The position numbers were made by a program, and so were the translations under genes. This document shows positions 8,516 to 17,400 of a stretch of DNA of 64,000 nucleotides, one piece after another. Position 1 is the first letter of the stretch. Each line of letters starts with the position of its first letter. Origin of the DNA: Shimia abyssi (lineage in GTDB: Bacteria > Pseudomonadota > Alphaproteobacteria > Rhodobacterales > Rhodobacteraceae); contig NZ_PYGJ01000002.1 in the NCBI RefSeq assembly GCF_003014475.1, positions 248,001 through 312,000 of the forward strand, given 5' to 3'. Below the pieces are notes generated by a model. The model did no database searches, had not been told where the DNA came from, and was given only the letters and a program-made list of their open reading frames with translations.

Positions 8516-9550
8516 ATGACAACAAGACGTAATTTCCTAAAAACCACCGCCCTTGGCGCCGCAGCGGCCCCGCTGGCCGCGCCTGCGCTTGCCCAATCCA
8601 CGATTAAATGGCGGATGCAGACCTATGCGGGCGCTGCCCTTGCTGCTCATGTCATCGATCCTGCAATCGAGATGTTCAACAAGATCGCAGGCGACCGTAT
8701 GCAGATCGAATTGTTTTATGCCGATCAGCTGGTCCCCACCGGAGAGCTTTTCCGCGCCATGCAAAAGGGCACCATCGACGCCGTGCAATCGGATGACGAT
8801 TCCATGGCCTCCCCCACCGAAGTCACAGTGTTCGGAGGCTACTTCCCGTTCGCCTCGCGCTATTCGCTCGATGTACCGGTGCTGTTCAACCAGTACGGTC
8901 TGGCCGAAATCTGGGACGAAGAATATTCCGCCGTTGGTGTAAAACACATCTCAGCTGGCGCATGGGATCCGTGCCATTTTGCCACTAAAGACCCGATCAA
9001 CTCGCTTGCTGATCTCAAGGGAAAACGCGTCTTTACCTTCCCAACCGCAGGCCGCTTCCTGTCACAATTCGGCGTGGTGCCGGTATCGCTGCCTTGGGAA
9101 GACATCGAAGTCGCCGTGCAAACCGGCGAACTCGACGGCATTGCATGGTCTGGCATAACCGAGGATTACACCGTCGGCTGGGCAGATGTGACCAACTACT
9201 TCCTGACCAACAACATCTCGGGCGCATGGGCAGGATCGTTCTTTGCCAATATGGACCGCTGGAACGAACTGCCCGAAGATCTCCAGACGCTGTTCAGGGT
9301 TTGCTGTGATCAGTCACATTACTACCGTCAATGGTGGTATTGGGGCGGAGAGGCCAACCTGCGCGTCAACGGAACCAAAATGCAGCTGACCACGATCCCG
9401 GATGACGATTGGGCACAGGTCGAAACAGCCGCCATTAAGTTCTGGGACGAAATCGCAGCCGAAAGCCCCACCAAGGCCAAGGTTGTCGACATATTCCGTA
9501 AATACAATGCCGACATGCAGGCCGCTGGCCGCCCATATCGCTACGGTTAA
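8516..9550 (+). CDS. TRAP transporter solute-binding protein (DctP type, Tat-exported)
   Basis: A 344-aa periplasmic binding protein. The N-terminus TTRRNFLK plus a hydrophobic Ala-rich run and APALAQ is a twin-arginine signal, so it is probably folded, perhaps as a dimer, before export. The mature part has the DctP fold signatures MQIELFYADQLVP and LKGKRVFTFPTAGRFL. The overall form is closest to TakP-like 2-oxoacid binders as I remember them; that is a weak inference. It lies 53 bp after dctM with a GGAGAGGA ribosome binding site. Confidence 0.88.
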   Translation: MTTRRNFLKTTALGAAAAPLAAPALAQSTIKWRMQTYAGAALAAHVIDPAIEMFNKIAGDRMQIELFYADQLVPTGELFRAMQKGTIDAVQSDDDSMASPTEVTVFGGYFPFASRYSLDVPVLFNQYGLAEIWDEEYSAVGVKHISAGAWDPCHFATKDPINSLADLKGKRVFTFPTAGRFLSQFGVVPVSLPWEDIEVAVQTGELDGIAWSGITEDYTVGWADVTNYFLTNNISGAWAGSFFANMDRWNELPEDLQTLFRVCCDQSHYYRQWWYWGGEANLRVNGTKMQLTTIPDDDWAQVETAAIKFWDEIAAESPTKAKVVDIFRKYNADMQAAGRPYRYG

Positions 9551-9560
9551 CCAAAGTTTC

Positions 9561-9588
9561 GCAAGGCGGGGTTCATACCTCGCCTTGC
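9561..9588. terminator. Convergent hairpin between dctP and ceramidase-like gene
   Basis: A 12-bp stem (one G-T wobble), arms at 9561-9572 and 9577-9588, loop TCAT. It overlaps the stop codon of the ceramidase-like gene and sits 10 bp after the dctP stop. A short GTCTT follows on the plus strand. It probably ends transcription of both convergent genes. Confidence 0.6.
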
Positions 9589-10229
9589 GTCTTCAAATGC
9601 CGCCGCAACACTTCGATCATCCATCCCAGCATGATCGCATTCAGCACATGCCAAAGGAAGTGCGTCCCTAGCGGAATTGCATCGCAAATCGGCTCGTCCA
9701 GACTGCGCATCACCAGCGAAACAACCAGTATCGCCGCCCCAATGCCCAGCCCTTTTGCTACGTTCGGCACCCTGGCGCGCAGCAAAACCGCATAGATCGC
9801 AATCAAGGTTGGCACCGGCCAATACCCCGCAGAACTGCCGATAAACGGCACCATCTGAAACAACGGCACCGTCACATAAGCATACGGAAAAAACAGCACC
9901 GTCGCGCCCAGCGCCGCGAACCAGCGCATCCCCCAATAATACCGGTTCGCCGCCCAGATATAGATCAATACATAAATCGCGATAGGCACCACATCCGCGA
10001 CCGCAGACCAAACTTCGGCATGGGTGTGAAACAGGTAGCTTCCTAGCCCAATCATCCCCAGCACCACGCACAGTAATCGCGCAGTACCTAACCCCGGTTC
10101 CTGCACACGTCGCCACATGACATACGCCGCAATCAAAAACGCTAGGTTTGTGACCGCATTAACCGGTTCCGCCCAATACATCGGCCCCAATCGCTCGCAA
10201 TAACCGTCAATCTGACGTGTCCAATCCAT
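9573..10229 (-). CDS. Ceramidase-family integral membrane protein
   Basis: A 218-aa membrane protein with about seven hydrophobic helices and the alkaline ceramidase family pattern: an N-terminal YWAEPVNAVTN segment, GSYLFHTHAEVWSAVADVVPI with the conserved Ser, His and Asp, and a C-terminal THFLWHVLNA pair of histidines. Family members hydrolyse amide bonds in ceramides using a zinc site, and bacterial homologues may act on other N-acyl lipids. Start at 10229 is chosen because GGAAAGGG precedes it; an ATG at 10250 would add seven residues. The substrate in this organism is unknown. Confidence 0.8.
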   Translation of the reverse strand: MDWTRQIDGYCERLGPMYWAEPVNAVTNLAFLIAAYVMWRRVQEPGLGTARLLCVVLGMIGLGSYLFHTHAEVWSAVADVVPIAIYVLIYIWAANRYYWGMRWFAALGATVLFFPYAYVTVPLFQMVPFIGSSAGYWPVPTLIAIYAVLLRARVPNVAKGLGIGAAILVVSLVMRSLDEPICDAIPLGTHFLWHVLNAIMLGWMIEVLRRHLKTQGEV

Positions 10230-10298
10230 TGCGCCCTTTCCAGAATCCAATCCCGTGCTAACCTGATGGCAACATACGTCATTTCAAGGGGCACTCAC

Positions 10299-10991
10299 AT
10301 GCAAATCATCTGGCTCGGCCACGGCTCGTTCCGCATCGAAACTGGCGACAAGGTTCTTCTCCTTGATCCATGGCTCACGGGCAACCCAGTCTTGCCCGAG
10401 GAACAGCATGATACGGCCATTGGCGGGGCCACGCACCTTGTGTTGACCCATGCCCATTTTGACCACGTCGCCGATATGCTGCCTCTGGCCCGCAAGCTCT
10501 CAATCCCCGTTGTTGGGCAATACGATCTTATGGGCCATTGGGAAGAACACGAGAAAATCACCACTATCGGCTTTAACAAAGGCGGTACGGTCGACTTCGG
10601 CGGTGTTTCACTCTCCATGGTCCCCGCCTCCCACAGCACCTGTTTTGGCACGCCAGACGGACCGAAATCTTCAGGCACCGAAGTTGGCTATATGCTGCGC
10701 GCAGAAGGTAAAACAGTCTACATTTCTGGCGATACCGACATCATGGCTGACATGGATTGGATGGGCGACTACTACAAACCAGATGTAGGCATCCTTTCCG
10801 CCGGCGGTCATTTCACCATGGACATGAAAGGAGCCGCCTACGCCGCCAAACGCTATTTCAACTTTCATACGGTGATCCCCTGCCATTACGGCACATTCCC
10901 GATCCTTGAACAGTCAGCCCAAGCGCTGATCGACGGTTTGCCCGGCGTCAACGTGATCGAACCTACTGTCATGCAGGCGATCGCAATATGA
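10299..10991 (+). CDS. UPF0173-family metal-dependent hydrolase
   Basis: A 230-aa metallo-beta-lactamase-fold protein of the UPF0173 (YtkL-like) group. It begins MQIIWLGHGSFRIE and carries LTHAHFDHVADM, the HxHxDH zinc motif in this family's form. Further ligands appear in ASHSTC, ISGDTDIM and IPCHYGTFP. AAGGGG at 10286-10291 supports the ATG at 10299 over an ATG at 10266. The biological substrate of UPF0173 proteins is not established. It is probably cytoplasmic. Confidence 0.88.
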   Translation: MQIIWLGHGSFRIETGDKVLLLDPWLTGNPVLPEEQHDTAIGGATHLVLTHAHFDHVADMLPLARKLSIPVVGQYDLMGHWEEHEKITTIGFNKGGTVDFGGVSLSMVPASHSTCFGTPDGPKSSGTEVGYMLRAEGKTVYISGDTDIMADMDWMGDYYKPDVGILSAGGHFTMDMKGAAYAAKRYFNFHTVIPCHYGTFPILEQSAQALIDGLPGVNVIEPTVMQAIAI

Positions 10992-11019
10992 CACTCATTG
11001 TCTGCACTCAGGCTCCGCC

Positions 11020-11988
11020 ATGACCGAACATTCCGCCGAAATAGAAGCCATCGTACGCCGTTTCACATCGTCGATACGCGACCACAATGTAGAAGACCTG
11101 CCGCACTACTTTTCGCTTTCCGCCGCCACCACCTATATCGGCACCGCCGTCGGTGAAATCTGGCAAGGGCAGATTGTCCGCGATGGCATCGCTGCGCATC
11201 TGGCCGAAGTACCCGATTTCACCGAAAGCGATGTCCAGATTGACGCGTTCGAAAACGGCTCTACTGGGTGGGCGACCTACCAAAGCAAGTTCAAGTTCCA
11301 CTCAACAGGGGCAACCGGTACGCACCGCGCGACCTTTGTGTTTGTTCTGGAACACGGCGCGTGGAAGTTAATTCAGCACCACATTTCCGAGGCCACATCC
11401 AACATCGAAAAGCTGGGAATCGAGCACACAGCATTTGCCGATCTGCTCACCGCCGCAGAAGCCGGCACTTTCGATTTTGGCTCTGAAGGTCTCGCCACGA
11501 TCATGTTCACGGACATCGTAGACAGCACACGCATCGCTCTAAATCTCGGTGATCGGCAATGGCTGCAACAACTAGATGATCATATCACAAAGGTGACAGA
11601 GATCATCGAACAACATAGCGGCACATTGGTGAAATCACTTGGTGATGGAACCATGTCCGCCTTCCCTTCTGCAAGCAATGCGCTCACAGCGGCACAAGCA
11701 ATTCGCCATATGACAAGCCAATCCTCACAAGAACCTGCTCTTGTTGTGCGCATCGGACTGCATACAGGCGAAGTCATTCGATCTCGGGACGATTTTTTTG
11801 GGAATGTCGTAAACAAAGCAGCTCGTATAGCTGGCTCAACCTTGGCTGGTGAAATTCGCCTGTCTGATGCAACGCACTTGATCTCTGGCATCTCCACCGA
11901 ACTAGATTTCTCTGAACCTGAAATATTATCGCTCAAGGGAATCCCGGGTGACCACATAACCTACCTGCTCATAGCCAAGGACACATAA
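11020..11988 (+). CDS. NTF2-like domain fused to class III nucleotide cyclase
   Basis: A 322-aa soluble protein. Residues about 1-130 form an NTF2/SnoaL-like domain (IVRRFTSSIRDHNVEDLPHYF, ending in LEHGAWKLIQHHIS), the kind of fold that binds small ligands in a pocket. Residues about 155-320 form a class III adenylate/guanylate cyclase catalytic domain with FTDIVDST (first metal Asp), VKSLGDGTMSAF (second Asp) and FFGNVVNKAARI (Asn and Arg of the transition-state pair). All key residues look present, so it should make cAMP or cGMP. The stop overlaps the next start (TAATG), suggesting coupling to the M24 gene. Confidence 0.85.
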   Translation: MTEHSAEIEAIVRRFTSSIRDHNVEDLPHYFSLSAATTYIGTAVGEIWQGQIVRDGIAAHLAEVPDFTESDVQIDAFENGSTGWATYQSKFKFHSTGATGTHRATFVFVLEHGAWKLIQHHISEATSNIEKLGIEHTAFADLLTAAEAGTFDFGSEGLATIMFTDIVDSTRIALNLGDRQWLQQLDDHITKVTEIIEQHSGTLVKSLGDGTMSAFPSASNALTAAQAIRHMTSQSSQEPALVVRIGLHTGEVIRSRDDFFGNVVNKAARIAGSTLAGEIRLSDATHLISGISTELDFSEPEILSLKGIPGDHITYLLIAKDT

Positions 11989-13166
11989 TGCCCGCCAGTG
12001 ATTTCAGCACCAACGAATACAACGCTCGTATCGCAAAAACTCGCATCGCAATGACAGAACAGGGCATCGACACGCTCATCGTTGCCGACCCGTCAAACAT
12101 GGCGTGGCTCACGGGTTACGACGGGTGGAGCTTTTATGTCCCGCAAGCTGTCATCTTGCACGCGGCCGGCGACCCAGTTTGGTGGGGCCGCACCCAAGAC
12201 CGCCCCGGTGCCGCCCAAACAACATGGCTGCCAGCCGACAACCTGCTCGACTGGCCCGAAGAACACGTTCAGCACCCTGACCACCACCCGTACGAGGCGC
12301 TTGTGACCCATCTACGCGACCGTGGCTGGACCAAATCCCTCGGCGTTGAAATGGACAACTACTATTATTCCGCCGCATCCCATCGCGTCCTCTCGGATGC
12401 ATTAGGCGCGGATAACATCGCGGACGCAACCGGCCTTGTGAATTGGCAACGTGCCGTCAAAAGCGACGCCGAACTCTTAATGATGCGCAAAGCAGGCCGC
12501 CTTTCCGCTCATATGCACGCCACATTGCGCGCTGGATTTAAATTAGGTCGCCCTAAGCACGAACTTGTTGCCGAAGTTCAGGCTGCCGGTATCGCAGGCT
12601 TGCACGACCTTCCCGGCGACTACGCCGCAATCGCCCCAATCGCACCCTCCGGTCGCGAAGCCTCCGCCTCCCACATAACGTGGAACAACCGGCCACTGAC
12701 AGCAAACGAGGCCACCTATTTTGAAATCTCCGGCTGTTATCACCGCTACCATTGCCCGATTAGCCGCACTCTCTTCGTCGGAGAACCGCCTGCCGATATC
12801 CGCCGCGCGGAAGAGGCGGTTCTTAGCGCCATTGCCGATACATTCGCAGCTGCAAAACCCGGAACGACATGCGAAGACGTCGCGGCTTGTGTTTACGAAA
12901 GTTTCGCCCGCGCCGGATACGTCAAAGGCAATCGAACCGGATATCCAGTCGGCCTCAGCTACCCACCAGATTGGGGCGAACGCACCATGAGCCTGCGACC
13001 CGGTGACACCACTCCACTCAAGGAAAATATGACCTTCCACCTGATGCCCGGCCTGTGGACCCCTGACTGGGGTGTCGCCATCACCGAAAGCTTCGTGATC
13101 ACGCCAACCGGCGGTCAACCACTTGCCGACATCCCACGGGAAATCCACACTATCCCGAGCGCCTAG
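11988..13166 (+). CDS. M24 (creatinase/aminopeptidase P-like) hydrolase, ectoine hydrolase DoeA-like
   Basis: A 392-aa protein with creatinase N-terminal and M24 catalytic domains. Segments such as VEMDNYYYSAASHR, DATGLVNWQRAVKS, FEISGCYHRYHCP and RTGYPVGLSYPPDWGERTMSL match what I know of DoeA (EutD), which opens the ectoine ring. The usual second-step deacetylase doeB and the ectoine transporter genes are absent here. The substrate could therefore be another cyclic or N-acylated diamino acid. It is co-directional with and overlaps the cyclase gene, and its stop overlaps the tadA stop on the other strand (CTAG). Confidence 0.72.
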   Translation: MPASDFSTNEYNARIAKTRIAMTEQGIDTLIVADPSNMAWLTGYDGWSFYVPQAVILHAAGDPVWWGRTQDRPGAAQTTWLPADNLLDWPEEHVQHPDHHPYEALVTHLRDRGWTKSLGVEMDNYYYSAASHRVLSDALGADNIADATGLVNWQRAVKSDAELLMMRKAGRLSAHMHATLRAGFKLGRPKHELVAEVQAAGIAGLHDLPGDYAAIAPIAPSGREASASHITWNNRPLTANEATYFEISGCYHRYHCPISRTLFVGEPPADIRRAEEAVLSAIADTFAAAKPGTTCEDVAACVYESFARAGYVKGNRTGYPVGLSYPPDWGERTMSLRPGDTTPLKENMTFHLMPGLWTPDWGVAITESFVITPTGGQPLADIPREIHTIPSA

Positions 13167-13624
13167 CGCATCCGTGCAAAAAACGCTTTCAGCAACCGCT
13201 CGGATTCAACAGCACCAATCCCGTCATACACTTCGGGCACATGATGGCTCTGGGGATGCGAAAACACGCGTGGCCCTTGCGCTACGCCGCCAGATTTCGG
13301 GTCAGCTGCTCCATAATACACACGTGCAATCCGCGCCTGCGATATCGCACTTGCACACATCGGACACGGCTCCAGCGTCACGTATAGGTCGTGCCCCGCC
13401 AGCCGTTCACTTCCCAGGATCCGGCACGCCTCACGGATTGCGACAATCTCTGCATGTGCGCTCGGATCACACCATTCCCGCACCCGGTTGCCCGCCGCCG
13501 ACACGACCTTCCCGTCGGGCGAAACCACAACCGCTCCAACGGGCACTTCTCCGCGCTTCTCCGCTGCACGCGCTTCTTCCAGCGCCTGTTCCATTTGGCT
13601 TGTAAATGTCATGCACTCTGACAT
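13163..13624 (-). CDS. tadA: tRNA-specific adenosine deaminase
   Basis: A 153-aa cytidine-deaminase-fold enzyme that converts A34 to inosine in tRNA-Arg(ACG). The zinc site is complete: AHAEIVAIREA supplies His and the catalytic Glu, and LEPCPMCASAI supplies two Cys. The expected EVPVGAVVV start of the fold is present. Two ATGs three codons apart (13624 and 13615) are possible starts; an AAGGCGG stretch favours the first. It is divergent from rluB, a common arrangement in alphaproteobacteria, with about 50 bp between them. Confidence 0.92.
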   Translation of the reverse strand: MSECMTFTSQMEQALEEARAAEKRGEVPVGAVVVSPDGKVVSAAGNRVREWCDPSAHAEIVAIREACRILGSERLAGHDLYVTLEPCPMCASAISQARIARVYYGAADPKSGGVAQGPRVFSHPQSHHVPEVYDGIGAVESERLLKAFFARMR

Positions 13625-13675
13625 GCCCCGCCTTGCCCCCTTTCGCAATCCCCCAAACCCGGTTACAGGAAGTGC

Positions 13676-14470
13676 ATGACCCAAGACAGCCAATCCCCGT
13701 CCACACCTCAGGGCGACCGCATCGCCAAAGTCCTCGCCCGAGCCGGAGTCGCCTCCCGCCGCGAGGCTGAACGCATGATCGAAGCAGGCCGCGTCTCAGT
13801 GAATGGCAAAAAGCTATCCTCCCCGGCGCTCAACGTCACGGTCAAAGATCGCATCACGGTTGACGGCAAGCCCATTCGCGAGGCAGAGCCCGAGCGGATC
13901 TGGCTCTATCATAAACCTTCGGGCCTTGTGACGACGAACAAGGATGAAAAGGGGCGCGAAACGATCTTTGATCACCTGCCCGAAGACCTTCCGCGCGTCA
14001 TGACTATCGGTCGTCTTGATCTCAACTCCGAAGGGCTGTTGCTGCTGACCAACGATGGCGGCGTCAAACGCAAACTCGAACTCCCATCTACCGGATGGTT
14101 GCGCAAATATCGCGTCCGCATCAATGGCCGCCCTACCGAAGACACGTTTGCCCCGCTGCGCAATGGCATCGTTGTTGAACGCGAGCATTTTCAACCAATG
14201 GAGATCACACTTGACCGCCAACAAGGTGCAAATGCTTGGGCCACCATTGGTTTGCGCGAAGGCAAAAATCGTGAAATCCGCCGCGCGATGGAGGCTATAG
14301 GCCTAACCGTAAATCGCCTGATCCGCGTCTCGTACGGGCCCTTTCAACTCGGCGATCTCAAAGCGGGCAAGGTTGAAGAGGTGCGTCGTCGCATCGTGCG
14401 CGATCAACTCGGGCTCGACGGCGCCAAGCCACCAGAAGTTCGCAAAAAACCCGTGCGCAAACGCCGCTAA
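13676..14470 (+). CDS. rluB: 23S rRNA pseudouridine synthase, RluB/RsuA family
   Basis: A 264-aa RNA-modifying enzyme. It has an N-terminal S4 RNA-binding domain (RIAKVLARAGVASRREAERMI) and a catalytic domain with GRLDLNSEGLLLLTNDG, where the Asp is the nucleophile. GKNREIRRAMEA and RVSYGPFQLG complete the RsuA/RluB pattern. The C-terminal tail is basic (RKKPVRKRR), which fits RNA binding. RluB makes pseudouridine 2605 in 23S rRNA. RluE or RsuA specificity cannot be fully excluded from sequence alone, but the tail and length favour RluB. Confidence 0.88.
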   Translation: MTQDSQSPSTPQGDRIAKVLARAGVASRREAERMIEAGRVSVNGKKLSSPALNVTVKDRITVDGKPIREAEPERIWLYHKPSGLVTTNKDEKGRETIFDHLPEDLPRVMTIGRLDLNSEGLLLLTNDGGVKRKLELPSTGWLRKYRVRINGRPTEDTFAPLRNGIVVEREHFQPMEITLDRQQGANAWATIGLREGKNREIRRAMEAIGLTVNRLIRVSYGPFQLGDLKAGKVEEVRRRIVRDQLGLDGAKPPEVRKKPVRKRR

Positions 14471-14490
14471 CTGCGCGCGCGTTTCGCTCA

Positions 14491-17400
14491 TCAGAACTCT
14501 TCGACGCTCATCACCCCATCCAGCGATTTCAATGCGCCTTTGATTTGCGGGTTCACCGGGAACTCGGCCTTTAAATCCATCTCCACGTCCCCCGGCAACT
14601 CCGGGTCCAGCAGACACACCATCACTGGCCCCTTCGGCACCCCGCGCAGGCTTTCTGCCGCGCCCTGCAACACATTTGCCACCGGCGCCACGGCCTCTGC
14701 CCGCTCAAGGAATATCCTTAGCCCAACCGCGCCCGCATCCGCGACAATCGTGTCCACCGGGGCCACCGACTGCGCAAGCAGCTTAAGCTGATCGCTTTCC
14801 ATCTCGGCTTTTACGGTCACAACGACCTTGGCTCCGGTTTCCAAGAACTCACGAGATTTTTCAAGCGTCTCGCTAAAAATCGTCACCTCGTACGCCCCGG
14901 TCGGATCGCTCAACTGCGCAAACGCAAACCGATTGCCCCGCGCCGATTTGCGCTCTTGCCGCCCAGACACGCGCCCCGCAATCTTGGCAACGAGCGCGCC
15001 ACCGCGCGCCTTTTCCGTCAACTCATCCAGCGTCAGAACCTTCTTACGCTTGAGCGCTCCCATGTAATCCTCAAGCGGGTGCCCAGACAGGAAGAACCCG
15101 ATGGCGCGCGCCTCTTCATCCAGCCGTTCCGCAGGCAACCAATCCCCCACAGGTGACAATCGCGGCTCTGGCAAATCATCCCCTGCCTCGCCAAACAACG
15201 ACACCTGATTGCTCGCCTTTTGTTCAAAAATTGCAGACGAATATCCAACCAGCGCATCTAGGCTGGCCAGCACGCGATGCCGATTTGGATCAAGCTGATC
15301 AAACGCCCCAGACCGCGCCAACATCTCCAGCGGGCGCTTGCCGACTTTCTTCAAGTCCACGCGCCGCGCAAAATCAAATAGCGTCGCAAACGGCTTTTCC
15401 GCACCGTCCACGTTGCGGCCCGCCACAACGAGGTTCATCGCCTCGACACCGACGTTTTTCAACGCACCTAACGCATAGACCAATGCACCATCAACTACCT
15501 TGAACATCGCATCCGAGCGGTTCACGCATGGCGGCACATACGGCAACTTCAGCGCCTTTTTGACTTCCTCAAAATAGACCGCCAACTTGTCCGTCAGGTG
15601 AATATCGCAATTCATCACCCCTGCCATAAACTCCACCGGATGGTTCGCCTTTAGCCATGCCGTTTGGTAAGACACCACCGCATAGGCCGCCGCGTGGGAT
15701 TTGTTAAACCCATAGTTGGCGAACTTCTCCAGAAGGTCGAAAACTTCGGACGCCTTCTTGGCCGGCACACCGTTTTCCGCAGCCCCCTTCTCAAATTTAG
15801 GCCGCTCAGCGTCCATCGCCTCCTTGATCTTCTTACCCATCGCCCTGCGCAATAGGTCCGCTCCGCCAAGGCTATAGCCAGCCATAACCTGCGCAATCTG
15901 CATCACCTGTTCCTGGTAAACGATGATACCTTGGGTTTCTTCCAGAATGTGGTCGATCAGGGGATGCACTGATTCAATTTCACGCAACCCATTCTTGACC
16001 TCACAATAGGTCGGAATGTTCTCCATCGGCCCCGGGCGATAAAGCGCCACCAGCGCAACAATATCCTCGATACACGTCGGTTTCATCCGCTTAAGGGCAT
16101 CCATCATGCCCGTCGATTCCACCTGAAACACCGCCACAGTTTTGGCCGACGCATAAAGCTTGTAGCTTGCTTCATCGTCCAGCGGGATGGCGTTGATCTC
16201 GTTCTCCGCCCCCTCTGCCGGCTCATAAAGCTGCGTACCATCCGCAGCGATGTGAATATGCCTCCCGGACGCATGTATCTGCTCGATTGCGTTTTGAATC
16301 ACCGTCAGCGTCTTCAAACCCAAGAAGTCAAACTTGACCAAACCGGCCTGCTCAACCCACTTCATGTTGAACTGCGTCGCGGGCATATCCGAACGTGGAT
16401 CTTGATATAGCGGCACCAACGCATCCAGCGGACGGTCGCCAATCACCACTCCCGCCGCGTGGGTCGAGGCGTTCCTCAGCAACCCTTCAACCTGCTGACC
16501 ATAAGTCAGCAAACGGTCCACGACCTCTTCGTTGCGCGCCTCTTCGCGCAAACGCGGCTCATCCTGCAAAGCCTTCTCGATCGACACCGGCTTCACGCCT
16601 TCGACCGGGATCATCTTGGACAATCGGTCCACCTGCCCATAGGGCATCTGCAAAACCCGGCCAATGTCGCGCACCGCCGCCTTGGACAACAACGCACCAA
16701 AAGTGATGATCTGCCCCACTTTGTCCCGCCCATATTTCTGCTGCACATAGCGGATCACCTCTTCGCGGCGATCCATGCAAAAATCGATGTCGAAATCAGG
16801 CATCGATACCCGCTCTGGGTTCAAAAACCGCTCAAACAGCAGCGAATAGCGCAGCGGGTCCAAATCGGTGATCGTCAAGGCGTATGCGACCAGCGACCCC
16901 GCACCAGATCCACGCCCGGGCCCCACCGGAATGCCCTGATCTTTACCCCACTGGATAAAGTCCGCAACGATCAGAAAATACCCTGGGAACCCCATTCCCT
17001 CGATAATATCCAACTCGAAATCAAGCCGTTCCTGATATTCCTCCACCGATACCGCGTGCGGAATCACAGCAAGGCGTTTTTTTAACCCTTCATTGGCGAT
17101 CCGGCGCAGTTCTGCCACCTCGTCATCCGCAAATTTGGGTAGGATGGGGTCGCGCAAATACGCCTTGAATGCACAGCGTTTGGCTATTTCTACGGTGTTT
17201 TCAATCGCCTCAGGCAAATCTGCAAACAGCGTGACCATCTCTTCGGGGGACTTAAAGTAATGCTGCGGCGTCAATCGCCGTCGCCCCTCCTGCTGATCGA
17301 CATAGGCGCCCTCAGAAATACAGATCAGCGCGTCATGCGCCTCGTACATCTCCGATTTCGGGAAATAGACATCATTTGTCGCGACCAGCGGAATATCCAT

